From Silanimonas lenta DSM 16282 (GTDB taxonomy: Bacteria > Pseudomonadota > Gammaproteobacteria > Xanthomonadales > Xanthomonadaceae): DNA of 64,000 bases. The stretch covers positions 124,001 through 188,000 of the forward strand of contig NZ_AUBD01000005.1 of the NCBI RefSeq assembly GCF_000429065.1, in the 5' to 3' direction. Both the position numbers and the translations under genes were made by a program. The notes under the pieces are model-generated. The model had not been told where the DNA came from. It worked only from the letters and a program-made list of their open reading frames with translations, and ran no database searches. Of the stretch, positions 1 through 8,916 are shown piece by piece. The number at the start of each line of letters is the position of its first letter. Position 1 is the stretch's first letter.

Positions 1-79
1 CATCCAGGGCTCTCCTCGAGATAGGGATGGGGATTGCGCCGCAACGGTAGAATCGGCGCATTTCCAGCATACGTCGCCC

Positions 80-1300
80 ATGCGCTGCCGCAAGCTGTTC
101 ACTCTCCTGCTCGTCCTCGCGGCCTGCGGAGCCGCACTGCCCACCACCGCCCAGGCACCGGCCACGCCCGCGCCGCCGATGGCGGAGCGCCAGCCGGTGC
201 AGGCCTCGGTGGTGGAGGCTGCGGCGAAGGAGGTGGATGCACTGGCCGAAGGCATCCTCGCCCGCGGCGTGCCCGGGCTTGCCGTGGCGGTGGTACACGG
301 GCCGCGCACCGTGCTGGCCAAGGGCTATGGCCGCACCGGCGGGCGCCAGGGCGAGCGCATCGACGCCGACACGGCCTTCCGCATCGCCTCGCTCTCCAAG
401 GGCATGGCCGGCACCCTGGCCGGGCTGCTGGTGGAGCGCGGCGAACTGCGCTGGGACATGCCGCTAAACCAGCAGCTGCCCACCTTCCAGCTCGCCGATG
501 CCGCCGGCTCGGCCCAGCTCACGGTGCGCGACGTGCTCGCCCACCGCCTCGGCCTGCGTTACCACACCTATGACCGCGACCTCGAGGGCGATACCCCCTA
601 CCCGATCCTGGCGGCGCGGCTCTCCGAGGCTCCGCTGCTGTGCTCGCCGGGCGAATGCTTCGGCTACCAGAACGTGGCCTTCAGCCTGATCGGCGACGTG
701 GTGTTCGCCGTCACCGGCGATTTCTTCACCCGCCAGGTAGAGAACCGCCTGTTCGCCCCGCTCGGGATGACGAACGCCACCTACGGCCGCGAGGGCCTCG
801 AGGGCAGCCCGCGCTGGGCGCGCCCGCACGTGCGCACGAACAACGGCTGGGTGGCGGTGCGTCCGCGCGAGAACTACTACCGCGTTCCTCCGGCCGCTGG
901 CGTCAATGCCTCGATCAACGACATGGCGATCTGGGCCCAGGCCCAGCTCGGGCACCGCCCGGACGTGCTCTCGCCCGCCCTGCTCGAGGACCTGCACACG
1001 CCGCTGGTGCGCACCCCCGACCAGCTCACCGGCTCCCCCTGGCGCCGCGCGCGGCTGCGCGACGCGCACTACGCCACCGGCTGGCGGGTGTTCGATTACC
1101 AGGGTGAGAAGCTCGTCTACCACGCCGGCGCGGTGCAGGGCTACCGCGGCATGATCGGCCTGCTGCCACGCCGCGACGTGGCCATCGTGGTGCTGTGGAA
1201 CAGCGAATCGGCCCTGCCCTCGGGCCTGATGCCCACGTTCCTCGACCGCGTGCTCGGCCTGCCCGGCGAGCCCTGGGTCGATCTGCGGAACGGGCGCTGA
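80..1300 (+). CDS. Secreted serine hydrolase, class C beta-lactamase fold
   Basis: Predicted 406-residue exported serine hydrolase of the beta-lactamase/penicillin-binding-protein-like (AmpC/EstB) family. The first ~25 residues form a signal peptide (basic MRCRK, hydrophobic core, AQA cleavage-like end). The family catalytic elements are visible: S-L-S-K (SxxK) near residue 97, Y-Q-N (YxN) near residue 197 and H-A-G near residue 352 in the usual third-motif place. Such proteins act as periplasmic D-Ala peptidases, esterases or beta-lactamases; the substrate cannot be told from sequence. A -10-like TAGAAT lies at 48-53. Transcribed alone and convergent with the H1-like gene, with a shared hairpin between them. 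Confidence 0.85.
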   Translation: MRCRKLFTLLLVLAACGAALPTTAQAPATPAPPMAERQPVQASVVEAAAKEVDALAEGILARGVPGLAVAVVHGPRTVLAKGYGRTGGRQGERIDADTAFRIASLSKGMAGTLAGLLVERGELRWDMPLNQQLPTFQLADAAGSAQLTVRDVLAHRLGLRYHTYDRDLEGDTPYPILAARLSEAPLLCSPGECFGYQNVAFSLIGDVVFAVTGDFFTRQVENRLFAPLGMTNATYGREGLEGSPRWARPHVRTNNGWVAVRPRENYYRVPPAAGVNASINDMAIWAQAQLGHRPDVLSPALLEDLHTPLVRTPDQLTGSPWRRARLRDAHYATGWRVFDYQGEKLVYHAGAVQGYRGMIGLLPRRDVAIVVLWNSESALPSGLMPTFLDRVLGLPGEPWVDLRNGR

Positions 1301-1307
1301 GAAAAGC

Positions 1308-1329
1308 TAACGCCCCTTACGGGGCGTTA
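1308..1329. terminator. Bidirectional hairpin between convergent genes
   Basis: A perfect 9-bp stem (TAACGCCCC / GGGGCGTTA) with a TTAC loop starts seven bases after the serine hydrolase stop codon. On the minus strand it is followed by AGCTTTTC, so it could also end the H1-like transcript. The U-tracts are short on both sides. Confidence 0.6.
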
Positions 1330-1398
1330 AGGCCTTTGCGGAATCCCCCGGCCCGCCTGGGCAACGGGCCGGGGGCGATTACGGCAATCGGGAGCCGC

Positions 1399-1692
1399 TT
1401 ACATGCTCGGCACGGGCGCGGCGGGAGCCGGAGCCTGGACCACCGGAGCCTTGGCCTTGGGGGCCGACTTCTTCTTGGCGGCCTTCTTCGGCGCCGCCTT
1501 CTTGGCGGCCTTCTTCGGGGCGGCCTTCTTCACCGCCTTCTTGGCGGCCTTCTTCGGGGCCGCCTTCTTCGCCACCTTCTTGGCAGCCTTCTTCGGGGCC
1601 GCCTTCTTGGCGACCTTCTTCACCGCCTTCTTGGCCGCAGCCTTCTTGGCAGGTTTCTTGGCGGCTTTCTTCGCAGCTTTCTTGACAGCCAT
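1399..1692 (-). CDS. Histone H1-like Lys/Ala-rich DNA-binding protein
   Basis: A 97-residue protein made almost wholly of Lys, Ala and Pro, built from repeats of the type KKAAPKKAAKK and KKVAKKAA, with a short non-basic tail (about the last 20 residues, rich in Ala, Pro and Val). This resembles bacterial H1-like nucleoid proteins (AlgP/HC2 type) common in Xanthomonadales, which bind DNA without sequence specificity. I chose the ATG at 1692 because GAGGAG sits at a good distance upstream; an in-frame extension far upstream runs through non-coding-like sequence. The repeated codons make the DNA itself repetitive, so repeat number may vary between strains. A strong promoter lies about 330 bases upstream. 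Confidence 0.85.
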   Translation of the reverse strand: MAVKKAAKKAAKKPAKKAAAKKAVKKVAKKAAPKKAAKKVAKKAAPKKAAKKAVKKAAPKKAAKKAAPKKAAKKKSAPKAKAPVVQAPAPAAPVPSM

Positions 1693-2026
1693 GGTGCACT
1701 CCTCGTCAGTGGTTTGGCGTTTCGCTTTTCGACTTACCCAGTCGCAAAGGCAGGGCCGCGACGCGAGCGTCGTGGCGAACCCGCGCCGCCGGCAGGGCCG
1801 CCGGCACGGATGGGGTGGCGCGAAGCGGAGGCCGCGCGCAGGAAGGCCCGCTCCATGCCGGCGGCATGGACACGGGGCATTCCAGGAAAGGGGGACCCGG
1901 GATCGCGAGGGAGGGAGTCCGTCCGCACGCCCGGAGCGCTGGCCATCGGGGCGTGTGCGTGGTGTTCGCGATGCAGGTGGAGGTCCGTTCGTGTCACTCG
2001 TCAGGTGCTGACTTGCGTTGCGGCGG

Positions 2027-2055
2027 AAACTAGCCACGCATTTTTTTTGTGTCAA
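2027..2055 (-). promoter_or_regulatory. Promoter of the H1-like gene
   Basis: On the minus strand a perfect -35 TTGACA (2050-2055) is followed after 17 bases by TAGTTT (2027-2032). A-tracts lie in the spacer and just upstream of the -35 box, the latter like an UP element. In this GC-rich genome that combination stands out. The predicted transcript start near 2020 leaves a roughly 330-nt untranslated leader. Confidence 0.65.
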
Positions 2056-2350
2056 CAACTTTGCGCGATTTTTTTTCGCCCGCCTTCGGCGCGTCTCACA
2101 GCACTTCGTCGAAGGCCGGCGCACAAAGACCGCCGCATGCCACCGCGCGTGCGGCTGCAATGCCGTAAATGCAGCAATGGCGCGGCTTCCAGCGACGGCA
2201 TCGACAGGTGCGGAAGCATGCATGCCTCCACTCCGGCGCCATCCGGGCCGATGCCGGCAGGCAATGCCGGCACGCTCCGCCCCCTGGCCTGGGCATGCGC
2301 AGATGCATTTTGCTGCAACGCACAAATCGAAACTGCGCGAACTTTTCCGC

Positions 2351-2386
2351 CGGAAAAACGAAGGCCGCGCCCGAGGGCGCGGCCTT
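2351..2386 (-). terminator. Rho-independent terminator of gcvTH
   Basis: A 12-bp perfect inverted repeat at 2361-2386 (AAGGCCGCGCCC and its complement, 2-nt centre) is followed on the minus strand by CGTTTTTCC. It lies about 50 bases past the gcvH stop codon. Confidence 0.85.
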
Positions 2387-2436
2387 GGCCGTGTGCAGTG
2401 CCACCTCACCCGGCAGGGCAGGCGGGCAGCAGGCGG

Positions 2437-2823
2437 TCAGTCGTCGATGCTGGCGGCGTAGTCGGCAGCCGTGAGCAGCGCCTCCAGCTGCGAGGGATCG
2501 CTGGCCTCGAGCACGAACATCCAGCCCTCGCCATAGGGATCGGCATTGATGGTCTCGGGCTTGTCGGCCAGCGCGGCGTTCACCGCCACCACCTTGCCGG
2601 AGAGTGGGGCATAGACGTCGGAGGCGGCCTTGACCGACTCGACCACGGCGCAGGCGGCCCCCTGCGAAAGCTCGTCGCCCTCTGCCGGCAGCTCGACGTA
2701 GACGAGGTCGCCCAGCGCCCCCTGCGCATGGTCGCTGATGCCGACGGTGAAGCGGTTGCCGCCCTCCGGGCGCACCCACTCGTGGGACTTCATGAACTTC
2801 AGGTCGGCAGGAACGTTGCTCAT
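2437..2823 (-). CDS. gcvH: Glycine cleavage system H protein
   Basis: A 128-residue lipoyl carrier protein (E. coli GcvH has 129). It shuttles the aminomethyl group between the P, T and L proteins of the glycine cleavage complex. The lipoylation site is K65 within VESVKAASD, followed by the usual VYAPLSG turn. The ATG at 2823 is preceded by GGAGAG; an in-frame upstream Met would add 16 non-conserved residues. It follows gcvT by 88 bases on the same strand and is closed by a strong terminator, so gcvTH form an operon. gcvP is not in this window. Confidence 0.97.
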   Translation of the reverse strand: MSNVPADLKFMKSHEWVRPEGGNRFTVGISDHAQGALGDLVYVELPAEGDELSQGAACAVVESVKAASDVYAPLSGKVVAVNAALADKPETINADPYGEGWMFVLEASDPSQLEALLTAADYAASIDD

Positions 2824-2911
2824 CGGGCTCTCCGGGCGGGTTCGGTGCGGCGGGGCCTCCGCCGCGGGCAAGGGGAAGAAAGGAACGCGGGTGGAAGGAT
2901 CGGTCCGGGCC

Positions 2912-4036
2912 TCAGCCCAGCACGCCGGGCTGGGCCTGGCCCTCGCGGACGAAAGGATATTTCACGACACGCACCGGGAGGCGCCTGCCGCGGATATCGA
3001 CCTCGACGGCGCCCAGCTCGCCGCCCGGCACCCGGGCCAGCGCGATCGAGCGCCCGAGGGTGGGCGAGAAGGTGCCGGAGAGGATCTCGCCGGTGCCGCT
3101 GGCGGTGTGCACCGGCTGGCCATGGCGCAGCACGCCCTTCTCGTCCATCACAAGACCGATGGTCTGGCGCGGCACGCCGGCCGCCTTCTGCGCCTCCAGC
3201 GCCGCGCGGCCGATGAAGTCGCGGCCCTCGTCGAAAGCCACCGTCCAGGCGAGGCCAGCTTCCAGCGGACTCACCGTCTCATCCATGTCCTGGCCGTAGA
3301 GCGCCATGCCAGCTTCGAGGCGCAGGGTGTCGCGGGCGCCGAGCCCGGCCGGGCCGACGCCGGCCTGCTCCAGCGCCTCCCACAGGGCGACGGCATCGCC
3401 CTCGGGCACGATCACCTCGAAGCCGTCCTCGCCGGTGTAGCCGGTGCGGGCGACGAACAGCGGACCGGAGAGGGTGGCGCCCGCCACCTGCGCGCCCGGC
3501 ACCTCGGCGGCGGCGAAGCGCCCGAGGGCCAGCACCGTGGCGGCGGCCTCGGCCGAGAGCAGGGAGGCGAACTTGGCGCGGGCGTTCGGGCCCTGCACCG
3601 CGATCATCGAGAGCTCCGGGCGCTCCTGCACGGCCACACCGAAGGGTGCGGCCTGCGATTCGATCCAGGGCAGGTCCTTGTCGCGGGTAGCGGCATTCAC
3701 CACCACGCGGAACCAGTCCTCGGCCATGAAATAGACGATCAGGTCGTCGATGACGCCGCCTTCGGGGGTGAGCATGCAGGCATACAGGGCCTTGCCGGGC
3801 AGCTTCAGCTTGTCCACCGAATTGGCGATGAGCCGGCGCAGGAAGGGCCGCGCCTCTGCGCCACGCAGGTCGACCACGGTCATGTGCGAGACATCGAACA
3901 TGCCGGCATCGCGGCGCACCCGATGGTGCTCGTCGATCTGCGAGCCGTAGTTGAGCGGCATGTCCCAGCCGCCGAAGTCGACCATGCGCGCCCCGCGGGC
4001 GCGGTGGGTGGCATTGAGGATGGTGGACTTCGGCAT
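2912..4036 (-). CDS. gcvT: Aminomethyltransferase (glycine cleavage T protein)
   Basis: A 374-residue T protein, close to the family length of about 365. It transfers the methylene group from H-protein-bound aminomethyl to tetrahydrofolate and releases ammonia. The N-terminal [13 protein letters not shown] and the FDVSHM segment are family signatures, and the [12 protein letters not shown] block marks the folate-binding core. The start at MPKSTI matches the usual family N-terminus; an alternative Met 11 codons upstream overlaps the likely promoter (-10-like GATACT at 4069-4074). First gene of gcvTH. Confidence 0.96.
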   Translation of the reverse strand: MPKSTILNATHRARGARMVDFGGWDMPLNYGSQIDEHHRVRRDAGMFDVSHMTVVDLRGAEARPFLRRLIANSVDKLKLPGKALYACMLTPEGGVIDDLIVYFMAEDWFRVVVNAATRDKDLPWIESQAAPFGVAVQERPELSMIAVQGPNARAKFASLLSAEAAATVLALGRFAAAEVPGAQVAGATLSGPLFVARTGYTGEDGFEVIVPEGDAVALWEALEQAGVGPAGLGARDTLRLEAGMALYGQDMDETVSPLEAGLAWTVAFDEGRDFIGRAALEAQKAAGVPRQTIGLVMDEKGVLRHGQPVHTASGTGEILSGTFSPTLGRSIALARVPGGELGAVEVDIRGRRLPVRVVKYPFVREGQAQPGVLG

Positions 4037-4101
4037 CGCGCGCCCTGCGGTGGTTTCGGATGGAACCAAGTATCGCAGATGCCGCGGCGCCCGCGCCGGC
4101 C

Positions 4102-5691
4102 CTAGCGTCCGCCGCGGAACAGCAGCAGCACCGGCACGAGGCCCACGAGCACCAGCAGCAGGGCCGGCAGGGCGGCCTGCGCCCAGAGTCCTTCAGCAGT
4201 GGCGTTGTACACCCCCACCGCCAGCGTGTCCCAGCCGAAGGGCCGCAGCATGAGGGTGGCGGGCAGTTCCTTCATCGCCTCGACGAAGACCAGCAGCAGG
4301 GCGGTGAGCAGACCCGGGCGCAGCACCGGCAGGCCCACCCGCCACCAGCGCGAGAGCCGGCCATGGCCGAGGGTGGCAGCGCCCTGCATCAGGCTGGGGC
4401 GCAGGGTGGCGAGTGCCGCATTGGTGGCCGAGAGCCCGACACGCTGGAAGCGCATCACCAGCGCGGCGACCAGGGCGAACAGGCCGGTGGAGAGGCCGAG
4501 CCCGGACGCGGCAGGCCCCAGCAGCCGCTCGATGGCGAGCAGGCACCAGAACACCGCCACCGCCATCACCGCCCCCGGCACGGCATAGCCGAGGCCGGCG
4601 GCGAAATGCCCCACGGCGATCCAGCGGTCCTGCGGATGCCGCCGGCGCAGGGCCGAGAGCAGCAGGCCGAGCGCCACGGCCACCAGCGCGGCGAGCCCGG
4701 CGATGGCAAGCGTGCCGCGCATCGCCGCCCAGGGTAGGGCATCGAGGACGCCCGGCGGCATCCAGGCAAGCAGCTGCCCGATCGGCCAGAGCACGCCGAG
4801 CAGCAGCACGAGGCCGCAGGCCAGGGCGGCCAGCGCGCCCGCCGCCGGCCCCAGCGCTTGCCGGCGTGGCGCGCGCAGCTCCGGGCCAGCGATGCCCTCG
4901 CGCCCCCGCAGCCAGTGCCCGAGGGCGAGCACCACCATCACGCCGAGCAGCACCAGCAGGGCGAGCTGGGCGGCCAGCGCCAGCGACTTCAGCGCCGTCC
5001 AGCTCTGGATCACCAGGGGGGTGAGCGTGGTGAGGCCAAGCAGGCGTACCGCCCCGAAATCGGCCAGGGTCTCGAGCAGGACGAGGCCGAGGCCGCCAAG
5101 CCAGGCCGCGCGGGTGGCCGGCAGCACCACGCGCAGGAAGGCGCGGGCGGGGCTGGCGCCGAGCAGACGGGCGGCATCGAAGGCCGCGCTGCCCTGGCGC
5201 AGCAGCATGGCCCGCATCATCAGATACACATAAGGAAAGAAGGCGAGGCCGAGCACCAGCACCGCGCCGCCGAGGCTGCGGATCTCCGGAAACCACGCCG
5301 CCGGCAGGCCGAGCCCGCGCCAGGCGGTGGCCAGCGCTCCGGAGTAGGCGAAGCCGGCGACATAGACATAGGCCAGCACATAGGCCGGAAAGGCGAGCGG
5401 CAGGGCCAGCGCCCACTCGAAGACGCGGCGGCCGGGAAACTCGTGGCGCACCACCAGCCAGGCGAGGCCGATGCCGAGGACGAGGGTGCTGGCGCCCACG
5501 CCCACCAGCAGCAGCAGGGTCTGGACGAGGGCCCGCGGCAGCAGCACCTCGCGCAGATGCGCCCACAGGCCTTCCGGCACCTCGCCCGGAACCGCGGCAA
5601 GGAACAGCAGCGGGGCGCACAACACGAACGCGGCGCCGAGGACGGCGCCGCGCGCGAGCCAGGAGGGGGCAGGCGAAGGACTCAGCGCCAC
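4102..5691 (-). CDS. Iron(III) ABC transporter permease (FbpB/SfuB type)
   Basis: A 529-residue inner-membrane permease with two fused transmembrane halves, as in FbpB/SfuB/HitB, giving about twelve hydrophobic segments. It would move Fe(III) delivered by the upstream binding protein into the cytoplasm. The start is inferred as a GTG at 5691 that overlaps the last codons of the binding-protein gene by 10 bases; further upstream the frame only shadows that gene. No ATPase (fbpC) gene follows: the next gene is gcvT, so the energising subunit must be encoded elsewhere. Same transcript as the binding protein, hence probably Fur-regulated. Confidence 0.88.
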   Translation of the reverse strand: MALSPSPAPSWLARGAVLGAAFVLCAPLLFLAAVPGEVPEGLWAHLREVLLPRALVQTLLLLVGVGASTLVLGIGLAWLVVRHEFPGRRVFEWALALPLAFPAYVLAYVYVAGFAYSGALATAWRGLGLPAAWFPEIRSLGGAVLVLGLAFFPYVYLMMRAMLLRQGSAAFDAARLLGASPARAFLRVVLPATRAAWLGGLGLVLLETLADFGAVRLLGLTTLTPLVIQSWTALKSLALAAQLALLVLLGVMVVLALGHWLRGREGIAGPELRAPRRQALGPAAGALAALACGLVLLLGVLWPIGQLLAWMPPGVLDALPWAAMRGTLAIAGLAALVAVALGLLLSALRRRHPQDRWIAVGHFAAGLGYAVPGAVMAVAVFWCLLAIERLLGPAASGLGLSTGLFALVAALVMRFQRVGLSATNAALATLRPSLMQGAATLGHGRLSRWWRVGLPVLRPGLLTALLLVFVEAMKELPATLMLRPFGWDTLAVGVYNATAEGLWAQAALPALLLVLVGLVPVLLLFRGGR

Positions 5692-6746
5692 CCCGCCCGG
5701 TCCATCAGCATCACCGCTTCGGCCTGGCGGCGGCCGGCCACCGCGATGTCCCCCGGGTCGGCCTTGAACTCGCCCCAGCCGCGGACGATGGGATCGACCT
5801 CGAGGCCGGGCTTCACCGGGTACTCGAAGTTCAGGCCGGCGAGCAGGGTCTGCGCCGTGTCGCCGGACATCCACTCGAGGAAGCGCTTCGCGGTGTCCTT
5901 ACGCTGGCTGGCCGCCAGCACCCCGGCGCCGGAAATGTTGACGTGCACCCCGGCATCGGCCTGGTTCGGCCAGAAAGGCGCCACCGGGAAATCGGGGTTC
6001 TCCTTCTCCAGGCGACCAAGGTAGTAGGTGTTGGCAATACCCACCTCGCACTGCCCGGCGGCGATGGCCTGGAGCAGCAGGGTGTCGTCGGCGAAGGGCG
6101 CGGTGGCGAGGTTGGCCACCCAGCCGCGCAGCACCTCGAGGGTGCGGTCCGGGCCGAGGCGCTCGACCATCATCGCCACCAGGCTCTGGTTGTAGACCTT
6201 GGAGGCCGAGCGCAGGCAGAGCTTGCCCTTCCACTGCGGCTCGGCCAGGGCCTCGTAGGTGGAGAGCGTGGCAGGATCGACGCGGCCTTCCGCATACATG
6301 ATGGTGCGGGCACGCTCGGAGAGCCCGAACCAGCGGCCCTCGGCATCGCGCAGGTTGGCCGGCACATTGGCCTCCAGCACCGGCGAGACGATCGGGGCGA
6401 ACAGGCCGCGCTCGGCGGCCTGCCAGAGGTTGCCGGCATCGACGGTGATGAGGACATCGGCCGGAGTGCCGGCGCCTTCCGCCACCAGGCGTTCGATCAG
6501 GGCGTCGGCGCTGTCGGTGCGGGTCTCGACGGCGATGCCGGTCTCGGCGGTGAAGGCGGCCAGCACCGGATCGAGCAGGTTGGGCTTGCGCTCGGTGTAG
6601 ATGACGAGACGCTCGGGCGCGGCGGCGGCCGGCGCCCCGGCATCGGATTCGGACGCGCGCTCGCCGCTGCAGGCGGCAAGGCCGAGCAGGGCGAACAGGG
6701 CGGCGGCGAGCGGAAGACGGCGCGGAAGGGAAAGGACGGCAGTCAT
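5682..6746 (-). CDS. Iron(III) ABC transporter substrate-binding lipoprotein (FbpA type)
   Basis: A 354-residue periplasmic iron-binding protein. The N-terminus is a lipoprotein signal with lipobox LAAC (C26), so it is probably anchored to a membrane. The mature part starts with the family-typical LVIYTERKPNLLDPVLAAF stretch, and the paired tyrosines Y241-Y242 (NTYYLG) match the iron-ligating Tyr pair of FbpA. I chose the ATG at 6746, which gives a clean signal peptide; an upstream in-frame start would run through the Fur-like box. It precedes and overlaps the permease gene. A Fur-like operator over a sigma-70 promoter lies about 30 bases upstream. Confidence 0.9.
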   Translation of the reverse strand: MTAVLSLPRRLPLAAALFALLGLAACSGERASESDAGAPAAAAPERLVIYTERKPNLLDPVLAAFTAETGIAVETRTDSADALIERLVAEGAGTPADVLITVDAGNLWQAAERGLFAPIVSPVLEANVPANLRDAEGRWFGLSERARTIMYAEGRVDPATLSTYEALAEPQWKGKLCLRSASKVYNQSLVAMMVERLGPDRTLEVLRGWVANLATAPFADDTLLLQAIAAGQCEVGIANTYYLGRLEKENPDFPVAPFWPNQADAGVHVNISGAGVLAASQRKDTAKRFLEWMSGDTAQTLLAGLNFEYPVKPGLEVDPIVRGWGEFKADPGDIAVAGRRQAEAVMLMDRAGWR

Positions 6747-6775
6747 GGCTTTCAGGAACGAGGGGATTGGCCGCC

Positions 6776-6805
6776 AATGATAAGCGTTCTCAACAAGAAT
6801 GCCAG
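6776..6805 (-). promoter_or_regulatory. Fur-like box overlapping the fbpA promoter
   Basis: On the minus strand CTGGCA (6800-6805), 17 bases and TATCAT (6777-6782) form a plausible sigma-70 promoter. The plus-strand 19-mer AATGATAAGCGTTCTCAAC (6776-6794) resembles proteobacterial Fur boxes such as AATGATAATCATTCTCATT and covers the -10 element, where Fur-Fe would block transcription. Confidence 0.65.
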
Positions 6806-6814
6806 CCCGCCCGC

Positions 6815-7264
6815 TCATGCCGGCTCCACCTGCAGCACCGTCGAGACCACGCCGACGATGCGCACCCGCGTTCCTTCGGGAAGATCGGGGCCCTCCACCT
6901 GCCAGAAGGCATCGCCGATGCGGATGCGGCCCCGGCCATTCTCGATCGCCCGTTCCAGTACGTGCACCTGGCCCACGAGCTGGGCGGCACGGCGGTTGAG
7001 CAACGGCTGGGTGGTGGCGATGCCGGTACGGCGCAGGCGGCGCCAGTACACGTAGACGATGGCGAAACTGAGCAGCACGAACAGCACGGCCTGCCAGAAC
7101 ACCGGCAGGTCGGGCACGAACACCACCAGCAGCAGCATCGCCCCGGCGGCCAGCCCGAGCCAGATCAGGGCGGCTCCGGGCACCAGGGTCTCCAGCGCGA
7201 TCAGGCCCAGCGCCAGGCAGGCCCAGAAGATCACCACCGGACGGAAGTCGAACAGGTCGCCCAC
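6815..7264 (-). CDS. NfeD family membrane protein
   Basis: A 149-residue short NfeD protein: two or three hydrophobic segments in the first ~70 residues, then a soluble C-terminal OB-fold domain (residues ~90-147, GRIRIGDAFWQVEGP). Short NfeD proteins pair with SPFH/stomatin proteins (as YbbJ with QmcA), and here the gene follows the stomatin gene by 15 bases. It starts with GTG. The partnership points to a membrane-microdomain or quality-control role, but the molecular function is not known for the family. Confidence 0.85.
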   Translation of the reverse strand: MGDLFDFRPVVIFWACLALGLIALETLVPGAALIWLGLAAGAMLLLVVFVPDLPVFWQAVLFVLLSFAIVYVYWRRLRRTGIATTQPLLNRRAAQLVGQVHVLERAIENGRGRIRIGDAFWQVEGPDLPEGTRVRIVGVVSTVLQVEPA

Positions 7265-7279
7265 GGCCGCCCCCGGCGC

Positions 7280-8239
7280 TCAGCGCTGGCCCGGCACGGC
7301 GGGCGGCGTGCGGGCGCCGGCAGCGCGGGACTGCGGGCTGGAAAGCCCCTCCCGCGCCAGCTCGGCGATGCCGGCGATCGAGGAGATGAGGCCGCTGGTC
7401 TCCATCGGCATCATCACGAACTTGCTGTTCTGCGAGTGGGCAAGGTCGCGGAAGGCTTCCACGTACTTCTGGGCCACGAAGTAGTTGATGGCCTGCACAT
7501 CGCCCTTGGCGATCGCCTCGGACACCATGCGGGTGGCGTTGGCCTCGGCCTCGGCGAGGCGCTCGCGGGCCTCGGCCTCGAGGAAGGCGGCCTCCTTCTT
7601 GCCCTGGGCCGCCAGCACCGCCGCCTGCTTCTCGCCCTCGGCGCGCAGGATCTCGGCCGCCCGCAGGCCCTCGGCCTCGAGGATGTTGGCGCGCTTCTCG
7701 CGCTCGGCCTTCATCTGCCGGGCCATGGAGTCGATCAGGTTCTGCGGCGGCTGGATGTCCTTGAGCTCGATGCGGTTGACCTTGATGCCCCAGGCATTGG
7801 TGGCGGTATCGATGACGCCGAGCAGCTTGGCATTGATCTCGTCGCGCTTGGACAGCGATTCATCGAGGTCCATCGAGCCGATGGCGGTGCGGATGTTGGT
7901 CATCACCAGCGCGATCACCGCCTGCTCGAGGTCGGAGACCTCGTAGGCGGCCTTGGCGGCGTCCAGCACCTGGAAGAACACCACGCCGTCCACCTTCACC
8001 ACGGCGTTGTCCTTGGTGATGACGTCCTGGCTGGGGATGTCGAGCACCTGCTCCATCATGTTGATCTTGCGCCCCACCCCCTGGACGATCGGGAACAGGA
8101 AGTGCAGGCCCGGCTCCATGGTGTGGGTGTACTTGCCGAAACGTTCCACCGTCCATTCGTAGCCCTGGGGCACGACGCGCACCATCTTGAACAGGAAGAC
8201 GATGCCGCCAAGGACGATGATGGCGATCAGGATGCTCAC
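7280..8239 (-). CDS. SPFH/stomatin (QmcA-like) membrane protein
   Basis: A 319-residue SPFH-domain protein: an N-terminal membrane anchor (residues 1-20), the SPFH/band 7 domain (~22-200, VPQGYEWTVERFGKYTHTMEPGLHF region) and an Ala/Glu-rich coiled coil (~200-260). This is the QmcA/YbbK paralogue family associated with NfeD, which forms large oligomers in the inner membrane and is linked to protease control. Translation starts at a GTG with AAAGGAG about 8 bases upstream. Two-gene operon with nfeD. Confidence 0.9.
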   Translation of the reverse strand: MSILIAIIVLGGIVFLFKMVRVVPQGYEWTVERFGKYTHTMEPGLHFLFPIVQGVGRKINMMEQVLDIPSQDVITKDNAVVKVDGVVFFQVLDAAKAAYEVSDLEQAVIALVMTNIRTAIGSMDLDESLSKRDEINAKLLGVIDTATNAWGIKVNRIELKDIQPPQNLIDSMARQMKAEREKRANILEAEGLRAAEILRAEGEKQAAVLAAQGKKEAAFLEAEARERLAEAEANATRMVSEAIAKGDVQAINYFVAQKYVEAFRDLAHSQNSKFVMMPMETSGLISSIAGIAELAREGLSSPQSRAAGARTPPAVPGQR

Positions 8240-8319
8240 GGGGCGGCTCCTTTCGGACTGCGGGGGACCGCCGCGAGTATAGGCATGCTGAACCGCAGCC
8301 GGCAGGGCGCTGCGACGCT

Positions 8320-8916
8320 ATGCCTCCCAGGCGCATCCTCTGGGACGTGAACCGACCTTCCGCCTTCGCCATCGACGTGCCCGCCGCCCTGCTCGACCGG
8401 GCGCGGCGCGGCGAGCATGCCGCCTGCGAACAGCTCTACCGCTGGTTCGAGCGCCCGGTGTACTCGCTGGCCCTGCGCATGCTCGGCGATCCGGACGCCG
8501 CCATGGACGTGCTGCAGGACACCCTGATGAAGGTGTTCCAGAAGCTGCATGGCTTCCGCGGCGAAGCGCCGTTCTGGGGCTGGCTGCGGCAGGTGGCGGT
8601 GAACGAGTGCCTGATGCGGCTGCGCAGCCGCGGCCGCGAGGAACCCTTCGAGGCCGAGGCCTTCGAGCCCGACCTGCTGGCGCACGAGGGCCTGCTGCCG
8701 CCCATGGCCGCCGACGCCGCGCGGCTGGCCGAGGCCCTGGCGCAGCTGCCGGAGCGCACCCGCGCGGTGCTCTGGCTGCACCACGTCGAGGGCTACACCC
8801 ACGAGGAAATCGCGGCCCTGCTCGGCGGCACGCCGAGCTTCTCCAAATCCCAGCTGGCGCGCGGCACCCGCCGGCTCCGCGCCCTGCTCGACCTCAAGGA
8901 GGCCACCCATGCCTGA
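8320..8916 (+). CDS. ECF sigma factor (sigma-70 family)
   Basis: A sigma-70 family protein of at most 198 residues. Region 2 (residues ~35-95) includes the typical DAMDVLQDTLMKVFQKLHGFRG helix, and region 4 (~130-185) ends in a helix-turn-helix (HVEGYTHEEIAALLGG). There is no region 3, as in ECF sigmas. A GTG at 8347 (MNRPSAF) would give 189 residues and is an equally possible start. The last eight bases overlap the next gene, a membrane protein with the layout of an anti-sigma factor. Confidence 0.88.
   Translation: MPPRRILWDVNRPSAFAIDVPAALLDRARRGEHAACEQLYRWFERPVYSLALRMLGDPDAAMDVLQDTLMKVFQKLHGFRGEAPFWGWLRQVAVNECLMRLRSRGREEPFEAEAFEPDLLAHEGLLPPMAADAARLAEALAQLPERTRAVLWLHHVEGYTHEEIAALLGGTPSFSKSQLARGTRRLRALLDLKEATHA

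Larger units (their letters stand above)
1693..2436. other. Long intergenic region: H1-like leader, promoter and gcvH terminator
   Basis: About 740 bases without a convincing gene. From the gcvH side it holds the gcvH terminator (2351-2386), then a more AT-rich part with two 8-T tracts that carries the minus-strand promoter of the H1-like gene, and then about 330 bases of GC-rich leader before its start codon. Short reading frames here have no ribosome binding site or recognisable product. Confidence 0.6.

Noticed and set aside
1450-1690. A CRISPR- or satellite-like repeat array
   Set aside because: The repeats are codon repeats of the Lys/Ala/Pro-rich H1-like protein, without unique spacers.
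1693-2409. An upstream extension of the H1-like reading frame
   Set aside because: It runs through the mapped-looking promoter and leader, has a different amino acid composition, and the internal ATG at 1692 has a good ribosome site.
4037-4101. A glycine riboswitch before gcvT
   Set aside because: The gap to the permease gene is only 65 bases and lacks the paired aptamer cores.
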